From the NCBI GenBank assembly GCA_022749755.1, contig CM040441.1:10727475-10791474 (forward strand): 64,000 nucleotides of DNA, given 5' to 3'. Made by a program: the position numbers and the translations under genes. This DNA is from Azadirachta indica (taxonomy: Eukaryota > Streptophyta > Magnoliopsida > Sapindales > Meliaceae). Shown in pieces: positions 12,437-24,955 of this stretch; the stretch's first letter is position 1; each line of letters begins with the position of its first letter. The notes under the pieces were generated by a model. That model did not search any database. It saw only the letters and a program-made list of their open reading frames with translations, and was not told where the DNA came from.

Positions 12437-13167
12437 GCTTCAAAAATCAATATGCTCTGCTTCTTATAGAAAAGTGAAGGAGATTGTTGAATTATTTAGC
12501 TTATGTGGGTTTCTTTGATTGGTTTACTGCTTCCTCGCGATCGTTCCTGGTTTGGCACACTTCTTCACATTCCGGACATGCGTCTTTTCTTTGATCTAAG
12601 CCGTCGGATTGCGTGACCGGTAATCTATCGGTTTCATATTAAGCCAAAGTCGTGACACGCAGGATGCCACCTACACAACATACTTTCCACCTGGCAAACT
12701 ACGAATTAATTTTTTTTTTTTTTTAAATTTTTGGAGCGAACAGCAGACGGTTACAGAATAACGCGCATTCAACCAGCTTAGACCGACCTAGCTTAGCTAC
12801 AGTCCTTTTCTTCATTTTTTTTTTTGACCGTTGAATTTCTTGAATGCCGATTGCAAACATATATAAGATTCATTGTTTATGCTGGAGTCAAAATTGTGTC
12901 GCAGCACCTCACCCCGGCTTAAGATTGAAGTACGCGAAATCTTACACGAATAAATGCGAAAACATTTACGTACATTCATGCTGAAATACTGCCTGCTTAT
13001 ATTAATTATCTATAATAGTACATCTCTTACTCAATTCATGTTTACAGATCAATACTGAGCTTTCAAAAATATTTTCTCAAACATCATGCACTACGAAACT
13101 AGAGCAAAAGTAAATTGACCAACTTCCTTTTTGATGAAAATCTACTTTCAGTAGATAATGTCGGTTC
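12437..13167. other. DGAT3 upstream region and 3' flank of CHUP1-like gene
   Basis: About 730 bp between the DGAT3 start and the stop codon of the next minus-strand gene. It contains the putative DGAT3 promoter, T-tracts at about 12712-12726 and 12810-12822, and the CHUP1-like 3'UTR on the right. No gene seen. Confidence 0.5.
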
Positions 13168-16100
13168 TCATGATGACGGTATGCCGGCAAGCAATTCGTA
13201 AGAGCCTCCGAGGTGTTGTGGAACACGTTGTCTAATCTCTTCGAAAGCACACAATGTTTCTGAATCAAGGCCTCCAGCAAACTGCCCGCAAAGACACAGC
13301 AGATAATAAATGAGAAAAGTGTTTGCAAGAATTCATGTTATAACAGAGACAAAACTCAACTTATGCTTAAACAGGTTAATAACTAAATTATGAGATTAGC
13401 CAAAACTCTTACTCCCTAGGATTAAAATTTTGGCTAACCTCATAATTTACTTATTAACCTTTTATTTTTTTTGCGATGTTATATTTTGATATTCTAAACT
13501 TATTTTGTTGCAAAAACTGAGTTTGGTAGCGAAGAAAACAAATAAGTGAAACAGATCTGCTAGCACTGCATGTTTCCAAGCCTGAAAAAGGAAAACAGGA
13601 TGCCTCCTTATGCAGCTTATGGAACCGCACCCTGGGAATACAGCGGCTTTGGCAGTATGTGCAACGAATTTGTACTGTATCATCATACAGCAACTTATTT
13701 CTTGACACTCTCCAAGTAATCTTTTCTCATTCTTCCCCACCATACCATCACATATCAGTTACTTCAGTGATACAAACATGCTGAGTCTCGTACTTTTATA
13801 ATCATGAGGCTATAAAAAAAAATTAAAAAAAAAAAAAACACCAAAACAAAACGGCAACAACAGACTTGAGGATTACCTGGTGTGCTCTGTAAGCAAAATG
13901 CACACCCTGTAGCAGCAAAGCTTCCTGCATTGATTCCCTGTCTGAATTATGAACCAATTCGAGCTCCCTTGTCACTCTCTTCATGTACATCTGTGCCAGC
14001 TTCATAGAAGCTTGCTTTATCTGCATGAAATTACAAATAACTCTTCACTTGAAACAAATCAAAGAACTCAATGCAAAGAGATGCTGCTTGGTAAATTTTT
14101 TTTGTATTGAGCAATTATAAACAATTACATAAGAGCAGAGAAACGAACTATTTGAATAGATAGCTCAAAGCAGCAAAGAGAGGGAAGGCAAGCACAGAAA
14201 AGCCCTTTTTCCATTAAAATTTTAGGGCCAGCCTCTCCCAAGTGACTCAAAGATGTAGAGATTGATCTAAAAAGAGATATGCTGCTGCTTACATAATTCT
14301 CTGAAAGAAGTCATATGGAGAAAAGGTGTACCTTCTTGCTTATAATTCCTGAATCAAGCATCCAATCAACTGGAATCTTGCAGTCTTGATAAGATCGCAA
14401 AACTGAATTTCGCAATTTAATTAGCCTCTGTATGCTCCGTTCCGATCTTCCACAAAGAGATAAGAGACAGATATGTCAACAGTTTGACCATTAACATGGC
14501 CGACAAGTTAAAGACATAAACATATTTATCATTTCATACTTATCCAGTAAGCTGGCCATCTTCTTCAAGGCAGCTCCACAAGGAACATCAGTGTCATCCC
14601 TATAGGAAGAAATCTCACTCTCTAACAGTTTAAGGTCTCGATATTCAACAGCAGCTTCCCGCATGGCATCTGCTTTCCTCTCAGGCCATTTGAAATGCTT
14701 TAAGACAGCCCGCTCATCAGCCTGTGAATTGCAGGACAGAAAGCAGATATCTTATATTTCAAGACAAATTTATCATTCTTCCATATCCAATTACACGAGT
14801 CAACCACACCATTATGCATTACAAGAATCCCTGCTAATTTAGTCTTAAGAACTTCCATCCTGTGAAATAAGAGTAGTGTACAGTTGGACCAGTTAATAGT
14901 TGATGAGTTAGGATAGCCAATTTTCAACAATATTTTCTTCAAGAACATCTTGATACTTACAAAATGGCGTGACCCAGCAATGTGTTAGAATAAAAACTTG
15001 TTAATTTGTCAAACAACATGAAAGAGTTAGAAATTACCAATGATGAAAGTTCATCATCAAGCCAATAAACAAATTTTAGGACATCTTCTATGTCTGTAAA
15101 AGCTGCAGCAAGTACTTTCTGGATAAGACTGTTGATCAAATCTCCTTTGGTTTCGATGTCGGCTTTGATCTAGAATTGTAACAGTATTAAATATTCAAAT
15201 GAGGTAAATCAATAGAAACAGAGCAAGAAGTTATGTCTAACAAAAAGTATACTTACAGCCAACAGATGTGCTGAACGATTTTGAATTTCACCAACTATGC
15301 TACTATGTGCATTCAAAACTGCTGGTCTCTTTTGATTCACGGGCGTGGGACGATCTTTCTTCCCTTCTTGATTTGTCCATGAGTTATAAAGGTGTACAAA
15401 TGAAGGAGTCCTTTGACTGGCAGCTGGTCTGGTTGGCGGCCGAGGCAGCGGTGGAGGTGGCGGAGGTCCTGAAATTGAGGGATGGGCTGGAGGTTTCTTC
15501 TCTGCTTCGACAGCTTTTGGAATTGAAACCGTTGGACCTGATAGTGGTGCTTTAATACTTGCCTCATTGGTTGTCTCCTTTCTTACTATTGAGTGCTCTA
15601 ATTTGTTAGCAATGAGTTTCTGAATGTCCTTGAATTTTGGGCTCTGATAATCTCCAACAGGTTCTCTCTTCATTAAAACCAGAATTTAATATCAGAATAG
15701 TGAATGTTAGAGAAATTCGCTTCTTTTAAATTTCACTTTTTCCTTAAAATTACATAAAAATATAATATTCATTATTATTCTCTTCTGAATTAAAAAAAGG
15801 GAGAAGAAGAGATTTGCTTAGAGACAAAATCAAACAAAATCTTTTTTTTTTTTAAGGGGAATTAATGGGTAACTGCAAACACAACCCATATAAGCCAAAA
15901 CAATAATCAAATTCTCACCTTTTCACGTCTGCTAAGTGCAGCGGTTTTAGCTTCAGCAGCAATAAGATCCTCAGAAAGCTTCTTGTTTTGCTTCTCCAAC
16001 TCTGCATTCAAGCTCTGTGCTTTATCCAACTCTGCTTGCAAAGCCAAAACTTCACTCTGCAAATCTTTAACCAAATTCTCACTTAATATCAGTTTCTTCT

Positions 16101-16521
16101 CCAATTCTTTCTTCTTTTTATCAACCATCTCATCCTCATTTTTCCCCTTATCAGCCTCTGCAAGTCTCTGCCTCCTCGGCCTAGCCAATTGCTCAATAAC
16201 TGGGCGGTTTACAGAACGAGCCAAACCTTTGACTTCTTCAACTTTCTGGGATCTCACTGCATCCTCTGCAGATTTGGGTTTGTTCAGAATCAAAGACCTC
16301 CCGGTTTTTGAGCTAGAATTGCTCTTTACAGCTGGAGTTTCAGATTTAGCTCTTGTTTTAAGGTCGGGTGATAAAGAGGCACCGTTGGCAACTTCTTGTT
16401 TTGGTGAATCCTTGGTTTCAGAGTTTGCTCTGAGACGAGATGGAGTTTTAGTGAACTGTGACATTCTGGTGGGTTTGCATTCAGATTTTGTTGCTGGTGA
16501 TGTTTCTTGCTGCTGCGTCAT
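13168..16521 (-). CDS. CHUP1/IPGA1-like coiled-coil protein, 566 aa
   Basis: Seven exons: 16521-15919, 15667-15257, 15169-15038, 14721-14540, 14446-14332, 14020-13877, 13281-13168; all join in frame. Layout: a basic, serine-rich N-terminus (1-100, SQFTKTPSRLRANSET). A coiled coil follows at about 115-200 (KKKELEKKLILSENLVKDLQSEVLALQAEL). A proline-rich stretch (SGPPPPPPLPRPPTRP) lies near 265. The last 240 residues match the conserved C-terminal domain of the CHUP1 family (GDLINSLIQKVLAAAFTDIEDVLKFVYWLDDELSSL; VEYRDLKLLESEISSY; DWMLDSGIISK). CHUP1 moves chloroplasts on actin; IPGA1 and its relatives act on microtubules and cell expansion. This protein lacks the N-terminal chloroplast anchor of CHUP1, so it is nearer the IPGA1 or At1g48280 type. 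Exact role inferred only from family. Confidence 0.88.
13374..13459. repeat. 32-bp inverted repeat (hairpin) in the last intron of the CHUP1-like gene
   Basis: The arms at 13374-13405 (GGTTAATAACTAAATTATGA...) and 13428-13459 (...TCATAATTTACTTATTAACC) are reverse complements over 32 bp with only two mismatches, separated by 22 nt. The repeat lies in the intron between exons 6 and 7 and could be a tiny MITE or a structured intronic RNA. Function unknown. Confidence 0.8.
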
Positions 16522-19152
16522 GGATTAATTCTTCAATCTCTCTGGTTCTTAAAAGATAAACGGAAAGCCTTTCAGTGCAAATGACAACTGATGTAAAGTT
16601 CACGGTGATGTGTGAGTCTGTGGGAAGGGAAGGATGAGTGAGTCAGTTTCGAACCAAATAAAATAGAGTCCCACAACTGACCACAATATAACAAATTTTT
16701 TATTTTTCTTCTTTTTTCTATTGACCACAGACACAGTAATTTCTTTCGTAAATCAGAAAAAAGAAGCTACTGACGTTGGAACACTAATCTTGATCTTGAA
16801 TTCCATTGAGGCACGCAAGCAATTAAACTTACCGAAATCATTTAATTAATAGAATTCATTTGCCTTAAGACACTATTTTAGGATCGCTAACCATGTAAAG
16901 TGACGAGACATTCTTATTTTTTTCTTTCTTTGAGGTCAATTTTTACTAGTATGAGTTTTGATCATGCTTGCAATGTAATTCAGCATAGATTGTTGAGTGA
17001 TTAAGACTTGACATAGATTTCACATTATCAATTACATTTAGGTTGTACATTACTGTGTAGTTTTCACCTAACTACAACTCTAAGACCAATTCTTTACATC
17101 AATATATGATTTCTCCCTCACCATTTTAATGTGTTGTACTAAAACTTGTTCAATGTCTCTTTTTGTACATATCCATTTTTTTTTTTTGGTCAAAAAAGAA
17201 ACAATTGGCTACAGTCCCATGTTGGTCATCAGAAAATGGTGTTGGAGATTCCTATAATGAGATGGGTCCATGATATATATAACATAGGGACAAGCACATA
17301 TAAAATCAGAGAATAATTGGAAAATGACTACCAAATATTGTGACGTGCATCTTTTAAAATATTGACCCCCCATTGTGATATTATTACTATTACTAATGTA
17401 TAACTTAAAGCATACACCCAAATCATGCTCAAATTAATATAGAATTTGATTTGAAGTTGTCTTTTCTCTAAATTAAAGTGGATTTGTTCAATTTTCTAAA
17501 TTGTTGGTTCAAAGTCACGTTATATGCGTAGAGCTTTACATTAATGGTTTCATATTCATTATAACCCACTACTTTAGCTTTAGAACATATGGTTGGTTGG
17601 TGCATCCATTCATGATGACATATATCATTTCATTAATTTAAAGTAGTAAAATAATTCTCTTTTATGTACGTTGTGATTGTAATAGTATATTATTAGTTTT
17701 TATTGTTAACATATACATTAGTGAGAGATTTATCTTTAGTGTCAATAATGTATGACTGAATGAGAGAGGGTAGGGTGGAGAAGGTAAATTATTATTGCTG
17801 CTACTGTTTTTTACCCAACAACTTGTTAAAAAAGTTAAAAACCGTATTCGTTAGCTTAAGCAAGGTAGCTGGGAAGCGCCATTAATTCCAATTGTACTTT
17901 TATGTAGGCAAAAGCACTTCCTAGAGAGGGATTTTGGCAGCTATTTCAACATCAAAAGCGGGCAAGGCCACAAACTACTGGAAAGAAGCCAGATTATAAG
18001 GTTCTTATACCAAAGCCAATATGCATACAAAGTAAAACGCTACACCCATAAACAGAAGTTGTAACCTTTTGTATGTGTAATGGAATTAGATAAGCTAGCT
18101 AGCCATGGAAATGAGTTACGAGCATATGCAGCAGCAGCATAGAAAGACTCAAAAACAAAAAAAAGGGTAGGGGGTACAGATAGGGGGTCATTATCATATA
18201 TTATTTAATTTGTTGAGCACTAAAATCAAATATTCTTTTGCAGATTTCCATCAAAAAGTGACCTCTTTTCAACTTTAACGATAAATCTGGTTTTTGATTC
18301 TGTCGTAAAGTGACAGAGAAAAATATATTTGCGTGTGATGTACATGTATATCACGTAGTAAAGTGGTGCTGTAGAAAAGTAAACTTTATGCAATGGTAAA
18401 AATCAGATTTCACGAGATGGAAGGAAGTAGGTAGCCGTCTTCTTCTCCAGTAAATTACATTATTAATAGCAGAGACTTTGATTTCGTTAAGGGACGGGGA
18501 CATTGATAGAATTGGGTTCAGGTCCAGGTCAGGGTCACCCGCGAAACTCAATTATATATGAACTCATGTATCAATATAGTGCATGTGATGAAGGAAGAGG
18601 ACATGAAGGATGATGCAGATAGCTAGTCGCCGCCAGAGTCTCGTTTCTGAAAACAATATATATTTTGTTTGATGATGATCTGATTACTTATGGAAATCAC
18701 ATGTTGGTGTGGTTTGGCGTTACTAGTTAACACAGACATAGCAACAATTACTAAGGACCACGTACCTTTGCCTACCATAAGGATAAGGAACTTCACTTTG
18801 CTTATTGGCCCATGGACATGGTGACCTGCTTGTGCCTGCCTGCTGCTCAGCTCCTCATGACATTTCGAATGCATAAAAGTTACCTTCAACTATTCCCCAA
18901 CAAGAAGTGGGAAGTCTATTCCAGTGTTTATTTCTACTTACTTACTGACAATGACTCAGAAGTCACAAACCGATCGATCGATCGAGTTCTTCTTCCTCAG
19001 AAATTAGTTAAATTTGTTAATTGGTATGACATGAAGTCAATTGTTGGCAAATTAATAATAATGAAGGGTATTATTTATTAAGCTTTTTGCATTGCCCCGT
19101 ATATTATCATTATGTTCATGTTATATGTACGTACATATATGTAATATGTTCT

Positions 19153-19193
<41 letters not shown>
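19153..19193. repeat. (TA)n(CA)n compound microsatellite
   Basis: TA repeats at about 19153-19170 followed directly by CA repeats to about 19193. Confidence 0.95.
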
Positions 19194-19194
<1 letters not shown>

Positions 19195-19620
19195 TACACA
19201 CAAACAAACAAACAATCAGCCAAAACTATGCATGATCGATCTCAAAAGAGAGATCGTGACAGCAACAGAGTAATAAATACTACGCACCTGCCAGTCCAAC
19301 TTCTAATATAATTCAGGAAACCGATGGTTAATTACATTCCTACCGACGATGCCGATCGAGGAGTTGAGATTACAAGGATTTGTAACGTGCTATATATAGA
19401 TAGTTGCTAGCTTCTTTCTGCGTATATTAATTGGAAGTAAATGCTAATGCATACTTATACTTGCTTGAATGTAGCATATGTAGAGGGAGAGATAAAACAA
19501 AAGGTAAGCTCGAGCGGCCGGCGTAGCGTGCGTTTCTGTTGGGTTAGCTGCCATTTCCCATCAAAATGAGGTGTCATTTTATCAAATGTTACGTTTATGA
19601 TAACTGCCATCAACCTCCAC

Positions 19621-19645
19621 TTGGGTTGGGTTGGGTTGGGTTGGG
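19621..19645 (+). repeat. (TTGGG)5 repeat, G-quadruplex type
   Basis: Five consecutive GGG tracts spaced by TT on the plus strand (GGG at 19623, 19628, 19633, 19638, 19643). This fits the G3-N2-G3-N2-G3-N2-G3 pattern that can form a two-nucleotide-loop quadruplex. Confidence 0.9.
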
Positions 19646-20820
19646 TCTCTCTCGCGTTGATTCTGATTTCTGCAGGCTTAATTTGAAACTGAAATTTAAT
19701 AATTAATTAGTCCATCTCCACGTCCATTTAATTTTACTTTCAAATTCGTTAATTATTGAACGTGGCGTTGTATTTTAGTTTTTCCCCACTTCAGTAATTA
19801 GTCTTCCTTCTGAGTCATTTTCAACGTTAATTCTGATTTCTAACATTGCTATAATTGCCTTGCAATTTGATAGACAAGTCTGCGTCACCATCAGTAGACA
19901 TATATATATATATATATATATATTTATACACACCTTCAATCAATCTATAACATAATATTTGCATTAGTAAAACATGAGAATGAGAAACACGTCTATCAAT
20001 AACCAAGTAAAATAACAAAAAATACGAATTTTTTTGTAAAATCCTTAATGTAGCAGTTGAGAATAATTGGGAAAAAAGTTTTCTGATTGATTGTTTTAGT
20101 GGGAAATCTATATCAATTTTTATTATCCCATAACAAATGCATTTTCACTTTCGTTCTCACTTTTTATCTTTTAGATTAGGTGGTCGATCAAATTATTTGT
20201 CGGCTCGGCAACAATTTGCGCCTGCCTACCTATATTATCAATGTTAATTATTCTGCATACAAATTATTGTTAAAGCAAGACCATCACATCACTCAACTGC
20301 ACTGTTAATAGAAGCTTAGACTTTCAAATGAACTTGCAAACCAAGAAAACTGCTAGCTTGATTTTGTGTAGATTTTTTTTTTTGGAGTAATGGACATTCC
20401 TCTTCCTTGTTTTACTACATATATAAATAAAGACAAAAAAAGACTGGAATTATAAGAAAGGGAACAGATAAAGGAATGGGTTGTTGAATGGAGCTTCTCA
20501 GATGTTGAAAGAACAACATCCCTCAACTACTTTACATTTATCTAGTGCATTGACTAATTCAAAGCTTCTCACTAATATCACACAAATTTAGATACAATTG
20601 CGTACCACAAAGTAAAACTTCCATATAGAAAAGACAGCTTTATGGTCAGAGGGCAAATAAATATTGCATTTCATTAAAACCGATCTTAGTTCTTTGTAAA
20701 TTAAAACACAAAAGTAACCACAATTTTGCTATCACTACAGACTTGATCTTGGGTTGATACAGAAAATGTTATTTTTGGCATTCACCTGTAATGGGTACAT
20801 ACAACAGATATAACAAAAGT

Positions 20821-22868
20821 TTATCGAACTTCTAGAAGAACAGTCTCTGGGATAACTTGGCGGAGCCAATCAGAGACCGTCTTCATTGTTGATTCGTAGG
20901 ATGAGCATGCTTCTTCATACTCCCAATTGTCAAAGCCTTTGAATGCCTTCTGGCTTGTTCCAACAACAAGTTTTCTGAGCGAAATTGTGTTCTCAAGCAA
21001 ATATGTTAACAGCTCAACTTCATGACGATTGCCATAGAATCCATTGATCTCAAGTTCGGTGAGATTATTATGGTGACATTCTGGAAGTACCCTCTCTATG
21101 TCCTTTGGTTTTTTGATAAAGCTTGGAGAGAACAACTACAGAGAACAAAACAGATTCCAGGTTGAGCATTCTAGTTTCTAAAAGGAAGTTCAAAAACTAT
21201 AGTACATGAATTAAAATGCATGCCAATAACACTCAAATTGGTAAGTCATTAAATCACAATCAAGCAACGGTATCACAAACAAATCATGAGTAATGACCGC
21301 CAATGGTCCAAAATCCCAAAATCATCAGGCTGTCATAAGGACAGGAAAAGCAACCTTTTTTTTCTTAATATAAGTAAAACTATTTCTTTCCATAGTGAAA
21401 ATCCTAACTGTTATATCAGAAATATGAAATGGATGATTGGTTTTAGGTCATCTTTTGCATATTATCAACAACCAGCAGCCTGCATTAAACATTTAAGGTA
21501 AAATATTGATCTCAGGATTATTTTGACAGATCAGAGAATATTAATGACTTACATCATAAGCCACAGACAGGCAGGCAACATAGCAATGCTAGAAATGTAG
21601 GTCATAACTCACATTTAGTTGTAGCTTCTTCAACTTGGGAAAAGTCTGCAGGATATAAGCAATCCAGCTCAGTTTGTCTTCATCAACAAATGGGTAGATT
21701 GTCATAAACAACTGCTTAACGTTAATAAATACTGGACCATTATCTGGAAGCTCAAGTGCCTGAAACTCAAAGGGAATTATGTTAGTATTACAAAAAGGCA
21801 TTACAGAGAAATATTTTTACAGTATAATAAAGATAAAGTAAATAGCAATGTAAAAGTTGTAAAATATAACTAGCTTTTCTGCACCTTCATAGACAGAATG
21901 GAGAGTAGATTCAGCTTTTCCAGCTGGGGCACCTCCCTTGGCAATTGCGTGAGAGCATAAGTTGCCCCACCAGTTCGATTCGCCCGCGTGTAATTGAGAT
22001 AAACTTCTGCCAGCTTACAAACACGTTTGAAGGAGAAGCTTATTGAAGGACCAGTATATTCTAATCTTGTCAGATTCTCAGAAGAAATTTCAATCTCATT
22101 TAATCTCAAACAGTCTTTTATATTCAAGAACTGCAACTGGTGGTTTGCATTCAGAAACTTCAAGTTGAAAAGATCTTGGCAAAAATGCAGACTCAGTTTT
22201 TTGAGAAGCAAGCAATTTGATAAGAGATTCTTCAACATTTCATCATCAATACATACACGTTGCAGTTCAACAGTGATCAGGGAGTTGAGATAGTTGGAAC
22301 TCAGAGGTGCAGCGAAAGTGCAAGAATTCAATCGCAAATGCTTCAGATTACACTTTCCCCCTGCAGGTGGGGATAGAACCAAGGAATGAAACTCATAGCG
22401 TTCAAATGCATTTGAACTAACACCATTCTTTCTGAAACTAGTGCACTCAGATAGGTCCAGATCGAGGCTTTCAACTCCCTTCATAACTCCACGACTGATC
22501 CAGTGATCAATATGAGAAGAGAACTCCTTACCCAAGTGAAAATGGACAGACAAGGAGTTTATTTTAGGTCCCAGGCAACGTTGATGCATGATCATATCAA
22601 CTCGTTCCACAAACCTACGCCTTTGTACTTGTCTTTTCGATTCGGATTCCTGGGCATTTCTATAGTGATCTCTGCTCCAAAGTATATTAACAAAATCAAA
22701 CTTGAGGTCGGAGTGAGAAGTCCACATGTATCTCCATCTTTTTGATATAACGCTAGTCCTTACAGCTTCTCTCAGTGGTAGCATAGAAATAATAGTAGAA
22801 ACAATCCCATCTGGCAGCTCTAGAAATCGGTCTTTTCTCTCAGCATGTCTCAACCTTTTCCTACTCAT
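20821..22868 (-). CDS. F-box/LRR/FBD protein, 481 aa
   Basis: Three exons: 22868-21885, 21759-21613, 21135-20821, joining in frame. An N-terminal F-box (about residues 14-50: FLELPDGIVSTIISMLPLRE..SVISKRWRYMW) would bind SKP1 in an SCF ubiquitin ligase. Irregular leucine-rich repeats follow (HLRLNSCTF, LITVELQRVCIDDEML, KKLSLHFCQDLFNLKFL). A C-terminal FBD-like region (LTELEINGFYGNRHEVELLTYLLENTISLRKLVV) ends at a conventional terminus. ATG 22868 (MSRKRLRHAERKDRF) is preferred. An in-frame ATG at 22904 adds 12 hydrophobic residues that look like intron or 5'UTR read-through, since a CTAAG or CAAG acceptor lies just before the preferred ATG. A 5'UTR intron with a donor near 23475 is plausible. 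Target protein unknown; this family is large and fast-evolving. Confidence 0.88.
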
Positions 22869-22904
22869 CTTTCTTGAGATAATACTTAGAAAAAACAACC
22901 ACAA

Positions 22905-24474
22905 TACAAATGGCGGTCAAGATTGTACATAATGGATTTGCCAGATGTTAAACATCGAAACTCATTACACTTTCATGTTATATGATTTAATTAATTATGA
23001 AATTAGAAAGACGTTGGCTTTTTCCAGAATTTTCCGCAGACCTTTTTGAGATAAATATTCCTTTCTGTGCAATTCTAAATGTGAAGTAAATTTTTTGTAT
23101 CTTATTGGTGAAACGGAATACTTGAAATTCAACCGATCCGCTGTTATTTCTTCCCTTTTTTTTTTTCCTCTTGAAAAATAACTGAGACGAATGAATTTTT
23201 TACCATTAAACGAAATTCTTTTTTTGAATATAAATTTTACTGATCAGTAATAATAATGTTAGATAAACGAATAATCACTATGTTGAGAACATGATTATAA
23301 CAAGGTTATACTATAAAAATTTCATCTTTTAAGGGAAAAAAATAATAAAATCACAGAATACATATAAAATTTTTCAGTTGGGTTTTTTGAATCATGCTGC
23401 CAATTAGTAGTTTTAATAAAAATAAATAAATAAAGATGAACAGGAAGGCATTAACCAAAGTAAGAGACATACGAGTAAACAAAGAATCGAATACGATCAA
23501 TGTGAAGTCCGATGATCAATTGCAGGGTTGATTTCCACTGTGAAATCTAAGTTGGGTTAGAGCGATTCTTCAATATGTAATTTATGAGAGAGTGGAGAGA
23601 GAGTAAAGTGAAGAAGATAACACTGACAACGCGTGATTTCAAATCTTGTCCTTTCCGATTGTGAGTGGAATAATAACAAGCGGGTTCCCTTTCCCTTATA
23701 TTTTAGGAATATTTTGCGATCACTTCTCAACTTTACGCTCAACTTTACGCTCAATATTGCGGTCTAACAAAGTAGTACTGTATTATTGCAGTTTAAAAAA
23801 ATAATAAATATTTTAACGAATAATAGATTTATAATATTTATTTAAAAAACTTAACAATAAAAGAGATAAAATTTTTTTTTAAATAAAAAAAATTCATCTG
23901 ATTACTTAATATAATAAATATTTATATGCAATACTAAGTATAAAGATAATAAAATCTTAGAAATCGATAGATTCCTAACATTTACTTAAAAAAATTTAAT
24001 GATAAGAGAGTAAAATTATTTTTAAAATATAAATATTATTATCCTAATTTAATTTTAAATATGAGTTCATCTTAAAGTTTCTTCACTAACTTAGTTGAGA
24101 AACACTTTCATTTACTTTCTTTTTCTAATGTATATAAAAAAAAAAATCCAACTCTTTTTCCTTTTTCATTATTTTTTATAAGACATTTTCTTCCTCCACT
24201 TTTTTTCTCCTTCTCTTAAATCCTAAATCATCCATTACTTAAGTTTTCATATTCTTTTTAAAAACATCATCAAATTTACTACTAACTAATTTCATTTTCT
24301 TTATTGCTCTTACCAAATCTTTTTCATCACTTCGAAATCACTGGCCACCAGCGATTTTCACGGTGTAGCATGCAATTGTTGGTTGTGGTGAGATTGTTAG
24401 AATTACGAAGGAATTAAAAATTAAAATTTTAAATCCAATTAAAAAATTAGGGTTAAGTTTTTTTTAATCTATGT
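22905..24474. other. F-box gene 5' flank and AT-rich spacer
   Basis: About 22905-23760 is the presumed 5'UTR, intron and promoter of the minus-strand F-box gene. It includes a 12-bp direct duplication CTCAACTTTACG at about 23727-23750. About 23760-24400 is AT-rich, with a diverged direct repeat of roughly 60 bp (TAGATTTATAATATTTATTTAAAA near 23824, TAGATTCCTAACATTTACTTAAAA near 23970). No gene seen. Confidence 0.45.
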
Positions 24475-24835
24475 CAAAAATTTTTTTAAGGATAATTTTA
24501 TATAATTGTTTAACTTTTGGTGATATCTTATTCTAATATAAAAAGTATTAGAACATTACACTATATTCTATAAAGATGACAAATATTTCAACGAGTTATA
24601 TGACAAAATATATTAAAAATATTTTTGTAATTTTGTGTTACATAATAAGATTAAGGGTATAATGGTCATTCAGATCTTTCAATTAAGTTTTTGTAGACAG
24701 ATATTATGAATCTGTAGCTCGTTAAGATATTTGCCATATTTTTGAATTGCAGTGTAGTGTCAAAATATTTGTTTTATCATAATAAGGTCCAGCTTAAAAT
24801 TGAGTAGTTAATCAAAATTATTCTTATACTTTACA
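24475..24835. mobile_element. Small foldback (MITE-like) element
   Basis: Diverged inverted arms of about 110-130 bp. The left segment AAGATGACAAATATTTCAACGAGTTATATG (about 24567-24600) faces its reverse complement GTAGCTCGTTAAGATATTTGCCATATTTTT (about 24715-24745). The outer parts (AGGATAATTTTATA near 24489 and AAAATTATTCTTAT near 24815) also pair. The centre carries AAGGGTATAATGGTCATT. It lies about 120 bp left of the copia element. No coding content; ends approximate. Confidence 0.55.
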
Positions 24836-24950
24836 TAGTTACATAGAAGAATAAAGTTTGTTCATTTGTAACAAATAAGCCCCTAACCGTGGCTAGCCTA
24901 AGCTTTAAATGCAATTACAAAATTACCCATATAAATCACGGAATACATTT

Positions 24951-24955
24951 GTTGG
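24951..24955. repeat. Target-site duplication GTTGG, left copy
   Basis: GTTGG immediately precedes the 5' LTR and is repeated immediately after the 3' LTR at 28530-28534, as expected for the 5-bp duplication made by copia integrases. Confidence 0.85.

Larger units (their letters stand above)
16522..20820. other. Gene-poor interval upstream of the CHUP1-like gene
   Basis: 4.3 kb without a recognisable gene. The left few hundred bases (16522-16900) are the CHUP1-like 5'UTR and promoter. The rest holds short unrelated open frames, a (CGAT)n stretch at about 18970-18982, a (TA)n(CA)n repeat at 19153-19193, a (TTGGG)n repeat at 19621-19645 and a (TA)n repeat at 19901-19922. The right end is the 3' flank of the F-box gene. 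I looked for common plant microRNA sequences by eye and saw none. A non-coding transcript in 17.8-19.0 kb cannot be excluded. Confidence 0.4.

Noticed and set aside
13454..13743. Two overlapping minus-strand frames of 84-93 codons
   Set aside because: They lie inside the intron between exons 6 and 7 of the CHUP1-like gene and match no family.
15983..16528. 181-codon plus-strand open frame
   Set aside because: Antisense to exon 1 of the CHUP1-like gene; a serine/leucine-rich shadow of the lysine/glutamate-rich coiled coil.
18800..19081. Plus-strand frame starting MDMVTCLCLPAAQLL
   Set aside because: No domain, no conservation clue, located in a microsatellite-rich spacer.
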